The position numbers and the translations under genes were made by a program. The notes under the pieces were generated by a model, which was not told where the DNA came from, did not search any database, and worked only from the letters and a program-made list of their open reading frames with translations. A stretch of 64,000 nucleotides of DNA from Paraburkholderia ginsengisoli NBRC 100965 (GTDB lineage Bacteria; Pseudomonadota; Gammaproteobacteria; Burkholderiales; Burkholderiaceae), in NCBI RefSeq assembly GCF_000739735.1, contig NZ_BBJF01000005.1, forward strand, positions 496,001 to 560,000. Direction: 5' to 3'. This document shows positions 17,330-25,744 of the stretch, in pieces; position 1 is the first letter of the stretch; each line of letters opens with the position of its first letter.

Positions 17330-17661
17330 CTGGCGTTGCCCGCAACGGCGAGATAAACCGTGCGCGGGAAATTAGTTCGGAGTTCAAACCGTCAATTTTC
17401 AATCGTCGGAGGAGAAACCGGTGGCTGGCTTTTCCCGCCAACGGGCCTGCTTAATCCGACGATTCGACATTCGCGAAATATAAATCCAGAATTGGGTGCA
17501 TCCAGTTCGCGCGCGTTTTCGTACGTGAGTTGATCGGCCGGAAGCTGCGGCCGTTTCGGCGGCATCCATCGTATCGATCGTCGCTAACCCTCTGATGAAT
17601 TCGGGCACGTTGCAGCACGCACGTCGCAACGCGTCTGTCCACGATTGGAAGGGGACACGTC
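17330..17661. other. Intergenic region with a paired repeat
   Basis: 332 bases. AATCGTCGGA (17401-17410) and TCCGACGATT (17455-17464) are a perfect 10-bp inverted pair enclosing a smaller CCCG/CGGG hairpin, so the RNA could fold into a two-stem structure. It is not followed by a T tract. No gene was seen. Confidence 0.5.
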
Positions 17662-18630
17662 TTGTTTAGCGATCCTAGAAAGGTGGTTTTTGCGGGCGTC
17701 GTCCTCAGCGCCGTTGCGATTGGCGCTTTCGTGTATGTAGCAGAGTCCGACGACGACTCCGCGGACGACGAACTCGGCCTCGTGCATGACGAGCCGGCGC
17801 GTTCCGGGCGCGGCGACATCATGAGTGGCGTGATCACGTCGGGCTCCGTCGAATCTCGCAGCGATTCCGCCGCGAGCGAGGCGGATCGATTGCATGCGGC
17901 GCGCAAAAGTCTGCTGCGCGACGATGTGGCAGCGGCACGCGTGCAACCGAATGCGGCGCGCCAGGCGCGTCAGAACGACAGTCCGCTCGTCGCGCTAAAA
18001 AAGCAGGCAGATAAGGAGCCGCGCGCACTTGCGGCCGCGCCGGTCGATAAGGCCGCGCGACCGGAGGGCAAAGCGACGCGAACGTCGTCGCCTTTAGCGG
18101 TGAAAAGTCCTCAGTCGCGGGATGCTCAGCTTGCAACGCGCCAGCGTTCGATACACGAGTCGAGCTATGCGCAGCACAGACACGCGGCGCAAACCGTGAC
18201 GACGATCGCGGGCAGCTATAGCGCAAGCGCGTCGAGTCTGCCGCCTCGCGCGAGTCAGCCAGCTTATGCACTGCCCGAATTGAATGCCGTGGACAGTGCG
18301 CCCGCCACGCTCAATGCGCCCATTGCGCCGATCGTACCGATGGCGCCGCTCGCGGCGCCGCGGTTGCAACAGCCGGAGCCGACCGTGCAATCAGAGCTAT
18401 CGAAATCGCAAGCCGACTTGACCGCGCAAGCCATCTCGTCGCCACCGCTGGTTCAGACGATGCCGGCCGAGGGCGTATTGCCGAAGTTGGATAGCGGGCC
18501 GAAAAGCCGCGCCGAGGTACGCGCGGAGATCGTCCGCGCGCGGGACGACGGCAGCCTTCCCGCGTTCGGCAATCCCGATCCCGCAGGCCCGGGCGGTGCG
18601 CCGAGCCTGACCGGCGCGCCACGTCCGTGA
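17662..18630 (+). CDS. Membrane-anchored protein with C-terminal DUF4148 domain (TTG start)
   Basis: A 322-residue protein beginning at TTG 17662, which follows GGAAGGGGA by 7 bases; no ATG or GTG start in the frame makes sense. Residues 8-28 form one membrane segment, after which the chain is a long Ala/Ser/Pro/Gln-rich periplasmic linker (30-275). The last 40 residues, KSRAEVRAEIVRARDDGS then LPAFGNPDPAGPGG, match the DUF4148 core. This architecture, domain at the tip of a disordered tether, differs from the small secreted DUF4148 protein at 7405. Function is unknown. Confidence 0.72.
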   Translation: MFSDPRKVVFAGVVLSAVAIGAFVYVAESDDDSADDELGLVHDEPARSGRGDIMSGVITSGSVESRSDSAASEADRLHAARKSLLRDDVAAARVQPNAARQARQNDSPLVALKKQADKEPRALAAAPVDKAARPEGKATRTSSPLAVKSPQSRDAQLATRQRSIHESSYAQHRHAAQTVTTIAGSYSASASSLPPRASQPAYALPELNAVDSAPATLNAPIAPIVPMAPLAAPRLQQPEPTVQSELSKSQADLTAQAISSPPLVQTMPAEGVLPKLDSGPKSRAEVRAEIVRARDDGSLPAFGNPDPAGPGGAPSLTGAPRP

Positions 18631-18701
18631 GTGAAGCGCGGCCACGCCGGCAGAGGGCATCGACACATCGCGTGAGACTGCCGAACCGCCGGCGCTGCGC
18701 G

Positions 18702-19481
18702 TCAGCGCAGCGACGCGGAGAGCCGCGCGAAAGTCGGTTCGTCGGTGCGATCGAAGGCGAGTGGCGTGACCGACACGCGGCCCGATGCAACCACGGCGGT
18801 CTCGCTATCGTGATCGTTCGCGCGTGCGCCGCGTTGAAAGCGCAGCCAGTGATAGGCCATGCCGCGAGGGTCGACTTGCGGCAGCACGTCGATATCCTCG
18901 ACGAGGCCGACACCTTGCCGGGTCGGCGTGAGCGGGCCAGCGGCGGCTGCGTCGACATCGGGAAAGTTGATGTTCAGGCAGGTGGGCACGGCGTGCTCGA
19001 TCGCCAGCAACTGGCGGATCACGCCGGGCGCGAGCGTACGCGCGGTATCCCAGCGCACGTTGTCGCGATTGCTGAAGGTCTGGCTCAATGCAAAGGAAGG
19101 CAATCCGAGCAGCAGGCCGGTCATCGCCGCGCCGACTGTGCCTGAGAACATCGTCTCGACGCCGAGGTTGCCGCCGCGATTGATGCCGGAAAGGATCAGC
19201 GTGGGTGGCGCATCGCGCATCAGATGACGCACGCCCATCACGACGCAATCGCCCGGTGTGCCCGTTACGCCGAAACGCCGCTCGCCCTGGCGGCTGACGC
19301 GCAGCGGCGAATGCAGACTGATCGAATGCGACGTGCCGCTCTGATCGTGTTCGGGTGCGACCACCCAGACTTCGTGCGCGAGTTCGGCGGCGACGGCTTC
19401 GAGCACGGCGAGGCCGGGCGCGTCGATACCGTCGTCGTTCGTCAGCAGCACGCGCGGCACTTTGGATTCGTAGGTGGACAT
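18702..19481 (-). CDS. surE: 5'/3'-nucleotidase SurE
   Basis: A 259-residue SurE-type phosphatase that dephosphorylates nucleoside monophosphates and is linked to stationary-phase survival. The metal site LLTNDDGIDAPGL (D16 and D17) is present, as are APEHDQSGTSHSIS, the GTPGDCV loop and SGINRGGNLG. The start at 19481 (MSTYESKVPRVLL) follows GAGGAG by 9 bases; a start 14 codons upstream has no such site. In this group surE usually sits with pcm/nlpD/rpoS; here it is isolated, suggesting a paralogue. Confidence 0.92.
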   Translation of the reverse strand: MSTYESKVPRVLLTNDDGIDAPGLAVLEAVAAELAHEVWVVAPEHDQSGTSHSISLHSPLRVSRQGERRFGVTGTPGDCVVMGVRHLMRDAPPTLILSGINRGGNLGVETMFSGTVGAAMTGLLLGLPSFALSQTFSNRDNVRWDTARTLAPGVIRQLLAIEHAVPTCLNINFPDVDAAAAGPLTPTRQGVGLVEDIDVLPQVDPRGMAYHWLRFQRGARANDHDSETAVVASGRVSVTPLAFDRTDEPTFARLSASLR

Positions 19482-19861
19482 CGCGACAAACTCCTCTCGG
19501 GGATAAGGGAATGGAAGGCTCATTATCCGGCTATCGGCGAGTGCGTGTCGCGAAGCGGCCAGAAGCCCGCGCGGACGGTATCAGGCATGTGCACGTTCAC
19601 CGAGCGGGCGCTTCGTCGACCGATACGCAGGGGGGCGCCACGGTCGGTATACGTCACCGCTTCTAAACGGACGCTCACGCAGCGCGGTGGAAGAGCCCGC
19701 AATTTGCGGGCTTTTCCCGTTGCTTCTGCTTTCATCGCGACGCGGGTACCATGCAGACTGCTTCGTGCGCCGGCGTCGGCCGGGGTTGCGGTCGGACTTC
19801 GTCGACACGTGATCGAATCGGCGGCGCGCGTCATCCACCACCTCATGCCGGACGTGTCGCC
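19482..19861. other. Intergenic region with an orphan terminator
   Basis: 380 bases between the divergent surE and epoxide hydrolase genes. No protein gene was seen. It holds a + strand terminator at 19694-19716 although no + strand gene ends upstream. Confidence 0.55.
19694..19716 (+). terminator. Rho-independent terminator with no gene upstream
   Basis: AGCCCGC (19694-19700) and GCGGGCT (19706-19712) form a 7-bp stem with a 5-base AATTT loop, followed by TTTC. On the + strand nothing annotated is transcribed into it; surE runs away from it. Confidence 0.65.
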
Positions 19862-21025
19862 ATGCAGATAGAACCGTTTGAGATCGCCATTCCCGACCAC
19901 GATATCGACGATCTGCGCCGGCGTCTCCGCGCGACGCGTTGGCCGCGGGTCACGCCGGCGCCCGCGTGGCAGCAGGGCGCCGATACCGCGTGGCTGCGCG
20001 AGCTGGCGTCGTATTGGGCCGAACATTTCGACTGGCGCGCGGCTGAACGCAAGCTGAATCGGCAGGCGCAATTCATCGCCGAGGTCGACGGTCAGCGCGT
20101 GCACTTCGTGCATCGGCGAGGCGAGGGGCTTGCGCCTTATCCGCTGGTGATCACGCATGGCTGGCCCGGTTCGTTCTTCGAGTTCAGCGCGCTGCTCGAT
20201 CAACTCTGCGACCCGGGCGCGTTCGGCGCCGATCCCGCCGACGCGTTCGATGTCGTCGTTCCGTCTCTACCCGGCTTCGCCTTTTCGCCGGCGCCGACGC
20301 GGCCCGGCACATCCGCATTTCAGGTGGCGGACCTGTGGGCGTCGCTGATGCGCGGTCTCGGCTACGAGCGCTTCGGCGCGCAGGGCGGCGATCTCGGCGC
20401 GGGCGTGTCGATCGCGCTCGCCGCGCGGCATCCGCAAGCCGTCGACGGCATTCACCTCAACTTCCTGCCCGGTACCTACGAGCCCGCAATCGGCGCGGCC
20501 CGTCAGCCGCTCACACCGGCGGAGGAAAAATTTCTGCGCGATAAAAGCGAGTGGACCGCGCTCGAAGGCGGCTATGCGCACATGCACGCCACCAAACCGC
20601 AGACGGCGGCCGCGTCGCTCAACGATTCGCCGGTCGGACTCGCGGCATGGATCGGCGAAAAGTTTCGCGCGTGGAGCGATTGCGACGGCGAGGTCGAGCG
20701 CGTGTTTTCGAAAGACGAACTGCTCACCAATATTTCGCTGTACTGGCACACGCAGAGCATCGGGTCATCGATGCAGATGTATTGGGAGAACCGCTTGCAG
20801 CCGATGCGTTTCGCCGACGGGCAGCGCGTGTCGCCACCGGTCGGCTATGCGCATTTTCCGAAGGAACTGAGTCATCCGCCGCGCAGTTGGCTGGAGAGAA
20901 CCTTCGACGTGACGCAATGGACCGACATGCCGAGCGGCGGACATTTCGCCGCGATGGAGAAGCCGGGTTTGCTCGCCACGGAGATTCGGCGATTTTTCAG
21001 GCCTTTGAGAGAGGCGAGGCGCTAG
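19862..21025 (+). CDS. Epoxide hydrolase (N-terminal EHN domain type)
   Basis: A 387-residue alpha/beta hydrolase of the microsomal-type epoxide hydrolase family. Residues 1-110 are the EHN domain (MQIEPFEIAIPDHDIDDLRRRL is the usual start). The oxyanion motif HGWPG is at 99-103, the nucleophile D177 in QGGDLGAG, and the general base H361 in SGGHFAAMEKP. It adds water to epoxides to give diols; the natural substrate is unknown. The ATG at 19862 was chosen from the family N-terminus; the frame upstream has no similarity. It is followed by a weak hairpin terminator at 21194-21212. Confidence 0.9.
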   Translation: MQIEPFEIAIPDHDIDDLRRRLRATRWPRVTPAPAWQQGADTAWLRELASYWAEHFDWRAAERKLNRQAQFIAEVDGQRVHFVHRRGEGLAPYPLVITHGWPGSFFEFSALLDQLCDPGAFGADPADAFDVVVPSLPGFAFSPAPTRPGTSAFQVADLWASLMRGLGYERFGAQGGDLGAGVSIALAARHPQAVDGIHLNFLPGTYEPAIGAARQPLTPAEEKFLRDKSEWTALEGGYAHMHATKPQTAAASLNDSPVGLAAWIGEKFRAWSDCDGEVERVFSKDELLTNISLYWHTQSIGSSMQMYWENRLQPMRFADGQRVSPPVGYAHFPKELSHPPRSWLERTFDVTQWTDMPSGGHFAAMEKPGLLATEIRRFFRPLREARR

Positions 21026-21473
21026 GCCACTGCGTTGTCGAATCTTCCGCGCCGGGGTTCGGGCCAGTGCACTCCAATCCGCAGCCAAACCGACGCGCCA
21101 CGCCGACCTGCACGCCGCGCGCGCCGCTCCCGACTACGCGAGCGACACCCCCGCATTCGCTGCGCTGGCCTATGTGTTTGCGACGAAAAATCGCCCGGTC
21201 GCCGGGTTCTTTAAATATCGTCAGACACCGTCGAAACCCCCATGCCGCCACGTATGATCGGCTGACGTCATGCGCATTGGTTCTCGTCGATCGACTCCGC
21301 TATCACTGTCGACACGCAGCATCCGATGCCGTGATCGAAAACGACCGTTTCATGCACGCACCTGCGCCCCATCGGCGGGATGTCGTGCTACTGGCACAAC
21401 CGGAACAACGCAGCGGGCGAGGGGCCTGAGCGCAACACGCATCAGGGCTGGCGCTGCGACTACACGCACAACG
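21026..21473. other. Intergenic region before the NtrC-like regulator
   Basis: 448 bases. A short CCCGG-TCG-CCGGG hairpin followed by TTCTTT at 21194-21212 may terminate the epoxide hydrolase transcript. The frame of the next gene stays open through much of this region but reads as low-similarity Arg/Thr-rich sequence. No other gene was seen. Confidence 0.5.
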
Positions 21474-22811
21474 ATGCTGAAAACCAAAGCCATGACGCAG
21501 CGTGTCGTTTATTTCACACGCGAGCCTGTTCCGGGACTGCTGGCGGACATCGTGGAGCGCGACTGGGAAGTGGAAGTGGTCGGCTCGATCGAGGAGGTCC
21601 GGCGCGCGATGCGGGTCGGCACGCCGGTCGGTGCGCTCGTCGATCTGTCGAGCGTGCTCGATCTCTACGAGGCGCGCGCGCTCGAAGACTGTCTCGCGCA
21701 ACCGGATGTCAGTTGGGTGGCGATGGCTTCGGCGGCGCAACTCGACGACCCGACCGCGCGCCGGCTGGTGCGGGAGTACTGCTTCGACTACGTCACGTTG
21801 CCCGCAGCCAACGCGCGGATTCTCGACACCGTGGGCCACGCATGCGGCATGGTCTCGCTCGGCGAATCCACTCGCGTCGACACGGCAGTGGGCGAAGGCA
21901 AACTGGTCGGCAATAGCGACGCGATGCTCGCGTTGTTCGATCGGATCGGCAACGTGGCGGCGATCGATGCGCCGGTCTTTATCGCCGGCGAATCCGGCAC
22001 CGGCAAGGAACTGACGGCCGCCGCGATCCACGCGCGTTCGTCGCGCCGCCACGCGCCGTTCGTCGTAATCAATTGCGGATCGATTTCCCCCGATCTGCTG
22101 CAAGCGGAATTGTTCGGCTACGAGCGCAGCGCGTTCGACAGCGCGAATCGACGGCGCATCGGCCGCATCGAAAGCGCGAACGGCGGCACTCTGTTTCTCG
22201 ATGGAATCGGCGATCTGCCGTATGAGAGTCAGGCGAGCCTGCTGCGCTTCATGCAGGAGAGCATGATCGACGTCGACGTGCGCATCATGTGCGCGACCCA
22301 CGTCGATATGGATGCGGCGATTGAGGCCGGCCGCTTCCGCGCGGATCTCTACTATCGCGTGTGCGTGTCGAGGATCGACGTGCCGCCGCTGCGTACGCGC
22401 GGCAACGACATCGAACTGCTCGCGCTGGATGCGCTCGACCGTCACAGAAAGGATGCGCGTCGTCGCCTGTCAGGCTTTTCGCCCGACGCGATCGCGGCGA
22501 TGCGTCGATACGCGTGGCCGGGCAACGTACGAGAGTTGATCAACCGCGTGCAGCGTGCGGTCGTGATGTCGGAAGGGCGCGCGATCAGCGCTGCCGATCT
22601 CGACCTCTCGGCTTACGCCGCGGCTGCGCCGTTGACCCTCGCGTATGCGCGCGAAGCCGCAGAGCGGCAGGCGCTCGAACTTGCGTTGCTGCGTCATCGC
22701 GGCCGCCCGGGCGACGCGGCACGCGAACTGAGCATTTCGCGCGCGACGCTGTATCGCCTGCTCGCCGAGCACGGCATGCGTTATGCCGATGAGTGCTTGG
22801 CACACGGTTGA
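21474..22811 (+). CDS. NtrC-type AAA+ regulator with degenerate sigma-54 and Walker B motifs (VpsR-like)
   Basis: A 445-residue protein with an atypical receiver (8-125), an AAA+ domain (145-365) and a Fis-type HTH (about 408-435, GRPGDAARELSISRATLYRLL). Walker A GESGTGKE is intact at 172-179. The sigma-54 contact loop GAFTGA reads SAFDSA (219-224), and Walker B reads FLDGIGDLP, with G244 replacing the usual Glu. The receiver lacks the Lys of the K-P motif (VTLPAA). Such features are known in VpsR-type regulators that act with sigma-70, often in exopolysaccharide control. The start is ATG 21474 or 21492; neither has a strong ribosome site. A diguanylate cyclase lies 12 kb away. Confidence 0.82.
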   Translation: MLKTKAMTQRVVYFTREPVPGLLADIVERDWEVEVVGSIEEVRRAMRVGTPVGALVDLSSVLDLYEARALEDCLAQPDVSWVAMASAAQLDDPTARRLVREYCFDYVTLPAANARILDTVGHACGMVSLGESTRVDTAVGEGKLVGNSDAMLALFDRIGNVAAIDAPVFIAGESGTGKELTAAAIHARSSRRHAPFVVINCGSISPDLLQAELFGYERSAFDSANRRRIGRIESANGGTLFLDGIGDLPYESQASLLRFMQESMIDVDVRIMCATHVDMDAAIEAGRFRADLYYRVCVSRIDVPPLRTRGNDIELLALDALDRHRKDARRRLSGFSPDAIAAMRRYAWPGNVRELINRVQRAVVMSEGRAISAADLDLSAYAAAAPLTLAYAREAAERQALELALLRHRGRPGDAARELSISRATLYRLLAEHGMRYADECLAHG

Positions 22812-22875
22812 AAATTTCGCGTGACGCCGTGCCGTGAAGCGCGCCGCCGGGGTGCCGGGCGTCGAGCGCCGCGCT

Positions 22876-23961
22876 TCACATCTTCACGTCGATGCGTCCA
22901 TAGACTCCGTTGGCTTCATCGTTCGGCCCGGCGGCGAAGAACAGCGTGTTGACCGGCTGATTGCTGAGCCCGTTGCCGAACGCAATACCCCACAAGCCGC
23001 TTTGTGCGAATGCCGAGCCATCCGGCAGATTGATCGTGCCGAGCGGTTGGCCGCTCGCGGGATCGAATGCGTTGATCTTGCCGTCGCCGAAGTTGCCGAT
23101 CAGCACATCGCCGCTGAAGCGCCCGAAATTGGCCGGTGCCTGCGTGACGCCCCACGGCGCATCCAGCGAACCGGCTGACGCGAAGCGCTGCATCAGATTG
23201 CCCGCCGTATCGAAGACATCAACAAAACCGAGGCCGTCACCGTCCACGTTGTCGTGCGCAGCCGCATCCTGTTTGGCGTAAGTGACGAAGAGTCTTGCGC
23301 CGATCGCCTGAATGCCGAACGGCGCGAAGCCTGCCGGCAACGTCGTGTCCTGGAACTTGCCGGGCATCGCCACCTTCGCGAAGCTGCGGTCGAACACGTC
23401 GATCCTGTTGTTGTGAAAGTCGGTGGCATACAGGAAGTTGGCGCCGCCGTTGCTCGCTAGCGCGAGCCCTTTGTAGACCGCGCCGGTGCTGCCGCCGTCG
23501 AACATGACGAACGCGGTGGTGGGCGCGACGGCAGGCGCCCACGCGGTGATCGTGCCGCCTTCGCCAGCAAAAACGAAGGCGCCGACGCCGGTCTTACCGC
23601 CCTGTGTGACGGTGAAATCGCTGGTGCCGTTGAACACGATGCCGGTCGGATTGGCCGGTCCGCTGGTTCCGTTCGGAATACTGACGACCAGTGATTGTGG
23701 CGTGCCGTTGCCGTCATACAGTGTCGCGAGCGATGTTCCGTTGTCCGCTACCCAGACGAAGCCCTTCGGGTTGAACGCGACGCCCCACGCGTTTTTCAGG
23801 TTGGGGTCCGTGTGCGCCGCCGCGACCGAGCCGTCGGACACCAGCATGGTCGAAGTAAACGACTGCGTGCTGAGCGAATCGGAATTCCCTCCGCATGCGA
23901 CGAGACCCGTCAACGCCGCGCCGCCCACGACGGCGCCGAGTACCTTAAGCACAGACTTCAT
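22876..23961 (-). CDS. TIGR03118 family lipoprotein (beta-propeller-like)
   Basis: A 361-residue predicted lipoprotein with a signal ending in the lipobox LVAC (Cys about residue 23). The mature part has repeated units such as NAWGVAFNPKGFVWVADNGT, FLYATDFHNNRIDVFD and SGDVLIGNFGDGKINAFD, the pattern of NHL/SMP-30-like propellers and of the TIGR03118 family, which has no known function. The ATG at 23961 follows GAGAGGTG by 7 bases. It is convergent with the NtrC-like regulator gene, 64 bases away. Confidence 0.85.
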   Translation of the reverse strand: MKSVLKVLGAVVGGAALTGLVACGGNSDSLSTQSFTSTMLVSDGSVAAAHTDPNLKNAWGVAFNPKGFVWVADNGTSLATLYDGNGTPQSLVVSIPNGTSGPANPTGIVFNGTSDFTVTQGGKTGVGAFVFAGEGGTITAWAPAVAPTTAFVMFDGGSTGAVYKGLALASNGGANFLYATDFHNNRIDVFDRSFAKVAMPGKFQDTTLPAGFAPFGIQAIGARLFVTYAKQDAAAHDNVDGDGLGFVDVFDTAGNLMQRFASAGSLDAPWGVTQAPANFGRFSGDVLIGNFGDGKINAFDPASGQPLGTINLPDGSAFAQSGLWGIAFGNGLSNQPVNTLFFAAGPNDEANGVYGRIDVKM

Positions 23962-24102
23962 GGCCGCACCTCTCTGATGACCGATGGTCATTGCGGTTAT
24001 TGAACGCGCGGCGCCGCGGCTTTATTCCCGGGAGTGAAGCGATTTTTTCGAGGAGCCGCGTTCGCCCGATCCGCTTCGAAAGACATCAAGCGGCAAACGC
24101 AC

Positions 24103-24129
24103 CGCCCATGAGCGGGCGATCTTTTGTTT
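24103..24129 (+). terminator. Rho-independent terminator with no gene upstream
   Basis: CGCCC (24103-24107) and GGGCG (24114-24118) form a short GC stem followed by ATC and a tract with thirteen T in fourteen bases. The + strand has no annotated gene between 22811 and this point, so the RNA that ends here is unidentified. Confidence 0.6.
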
Positions 24130-24204
24130 TTTTTTCTCCGTATGGCATTGGAGATTCGTCGAGGCAAAATACGAACCGGTGTTGCCCGACGCGAGGCCGA
24201 CAGC

Positions 24205-24819
24205 ATGACTGCATCGATTACGCTGGTTCTGTTCGACATGGAGGGCGTCCTGTCCCGCTACGACCGCGCGGCGCGGGTCGATTGTCTGGCAGCGATTTCG
24301 GGCTGCACGGCGGAAGCTGTGCGCGATGCGATCTGGGGCTCCGGCCTCGAAGCCCGCGCCGATGCCGGCCAGATCAGCGATGACGAGTATCTGCGCGAAC
24401 TCGGCGCTCTGCTGAACTATCCCGTCAGTCGCGCGGATTGGCTGGCCGCGCGCCACGCATCGATCACACCCGACGAGTCCGTAATCGCGCTGGCCGCCAG
24501 GCTGGCCGAACATCATCGCATCGCGATACTGACGAACAACTGCCGGTTGCTGACCGATCACATCGGCTATCTGAATCCGCCTGTGGCTCGGCTGTTCGGC
24601 TCGCATGTCTATTCTTCGGCCGCGTTCGGCGCGGCGAAACCGGCGGCGCAGACCTATCTTGGCTGCGTCGAACAACTCGGCGTGCGCGCGGCGCAAACGC
24701 TTTTCGTCGACGACACCGACGCCAACGTGAACGGCGCGATTGCCGCCGGTCTGCAAGGACACAAGTTCGTCAGCGCTGCGCAACTGTCCGATGAGTTGCA
24801 GCGTCATGGACTGCTGTAG
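24205..24819 (+). CDS. HAD superfamily hydrolase
   Basis: A 204-residue HAD-type phosphatase of the YihX/haloacid dehalogenase-like subgroup. Motif 1 reads FDMEGVL: nucleophile D11 is present, but the second Asp (D+2, the proton donor) is E13. Motif 2 is ILTNNCR, motif 3 K in GAAKPAAQTYL, and motif 4 FVDDTDANV. The family is usually D-x-D; D-x-E occurs but may change activity. The start at 24205 follows GAGG by about 8 bases. Substrate is unknown. Confidence 0.85.
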   Translation: MTASITLVLFDMEGVLSRYDRAARVDCLAAISGCTAEAVRDAIWGSGLEARADAGQISDDEYLRELGALLNYPVSRADWLAARHASITPDESVIALAARLAEHHRIAILTNNCRLLTDHIGYLNPPVARLFGSHVYSSAAFGAAKPAAQTYLGCVEQLGVRAAQTLFVDDTDANVNGAIAAGLQGHKFVSAAQLSDELQRHGLL

Positions 24820-24885
24820 GCGATAAGCCGCGGCATTGCTCCGCGTTTGCACTCGCACATCGCCTATCGACGCCCTCGAAAAAAC

Positions 24886-24928
24886 TTGACGCCGCGCATT
24901 CAGCGCCTATAGTTCACCACATGGTGAA
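24886..24928 (+). promoter_or_regulatory. Promoter and palindromic operator over the ArsR-type gene start
   Basis: TTGACG (24886-24891) and TATAGT (24908-24913) are separated by 16 bases and form a strong sigma-70 promoter. Immediately after comes TTCACCA-CA-TGGTGAA (24913-24928), a perfect 7-bp inverted repeat that includes the ATG start at 24921. The expected transcription start is close to the ATG, so the mRNA would have almost no leader. Confidence 0.75.
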
Positions 24929-25256
24929 GTGTCCTGTCAGTCAACTCGATCGTACGTTTTCCGCCCTCGTCGACCCCACGCGGCGCGCCATCCTTGCGCG
25001 TCTCGAGCGTGAGCCCGGCCTGTCGGTGACGGAACTCGCGCGTCCGCTGCCGCTCAAGCTGCCGGCGGTCATGAAGCATCTCGACGTGCTCAGCGACGCC
25101 GGCCTGATCGCGCGCACAAAGAGCGGGCGCACCGTGTCGGTCGAACTCGTTGCCGGTCCGATGGAAGAAGCGATGGCGTGGTTAAGGCGCTACGAGCGCT
25201 TCTGGTCCGCGAGTCTCGACCGGCTTGCTGATTTTGTCGAAGGGGAAGAGGAATGA
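24921..25256 (+). CDS. ArsR family HTH repressor
   Basis: A 111-residue winged-helix protein: DRTFSALVDPTRRAILARLE, then the recognition region LSVTELARPLPLKLPAVMKHLDVLSDAGLI (about 35-64). It lacks the metal-binding cysteines of metal-sensing ArsR members; it belongs to the subgroup found upstream of SRPBCC genes, where it represses its own operon. The operator overlaps its start codon. Its stop overlaps the start of the next gene (ATGA), implying translational coupling. The ligand is unknown. Confidence 0.9.
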   Translation: MVKCPVSQLDRTFSALVDPTRRAILARLEREPGLSVTELARPLPLKLPAVMKHLDVLSDAGLIARTKSGRTVSVELVAGPMEEAMAWLRRYERFWSASLDRLADFVEGEEE

Positions 25257-25705
25257 GTGAAGAGAAGCCGAGCCTGACGATCGTGCGGCATTTCAAAGCG
25301 CCACCGGCAAAGGTCTACGCCGCATGGACACGGCCCGAACTGATGGCGCGCTGGTGGGGCCCGGACGCCGGGCCGGTGCTAAGTGCCGAAGCCGATCCAC
25401 GCGTGGGCGGCCGCTTTCGCGTGGTGTTCCAGACGCTCGACGGCGAAACGCACGATTGTCGCGGCGAATACCGTCAGGTTGAGGCGGCGCGCAAACTGGT
25501 CTTTACGTGGGAGTGGGTCACGCTGCCCGAGCGGCGTTCTCTCGTGACGATCCAGCTCCGGCCGCTCGATGCAGGCACGGAGATGACGTTCACGCACGCG
25601 CAATTTTTCGACGAAGCCGCGCGCGACGGTCATCGGGCCGGCTGGAGCGGGGCGTTCGAGAAGTTGGACAGTCTCATCGACGAGCTGGAAAGCGCGGGCG
25701 ATTGA
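25253..25705 (+). CDS. SRPBCC (AHSA1) domain protein
   Basis: A 150-residue START-like/AHSA1 protein that folds around a hydrophobic ligand pocket. FKAPPAKVYAAWTRPELMARWWGP at the N-terminus and GWSGAFEKLDSLIDELE at the C-terminus are the family signatures. It overlaps the ArsR-type gene by 4 bases and precedes a GST gene, the usual order of this operon type. Ligand and role are unknown; a stress or xenobiotic function is often proposed. Confidence 0.9.
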   Translation: MSEEKPSLTIVRHFKAPPAKVYAAWTRPELMARWWGPDAGPVLSAEADPRVGGRFRVVFQTLDGETHDCRGEYRQVEAARKLVFTWEWVTLPERRSLVTIQLRPLDAGTEMTFTHAQFFDEAARDGHRAGWSGAFEKLDSLIDELESAGD

Positions 25706-25744
25706 GGTTCGCCGCAACGATGTCAACGCATACCGAGGTCGCTC

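Noticed and set aside
17401..17464. Paired repeat as a terminator of the DMT gene
   Set aside because: The 44-base spacing and absence of a T tract do not fit a terminator; kept only as a structural note.
19540..19690. Possible tRNA gene before the orphan terminator at 19694
   Set aside because: No T-loop GTTCRA motif, acceptor pairing or CCA-end pattern could be found.
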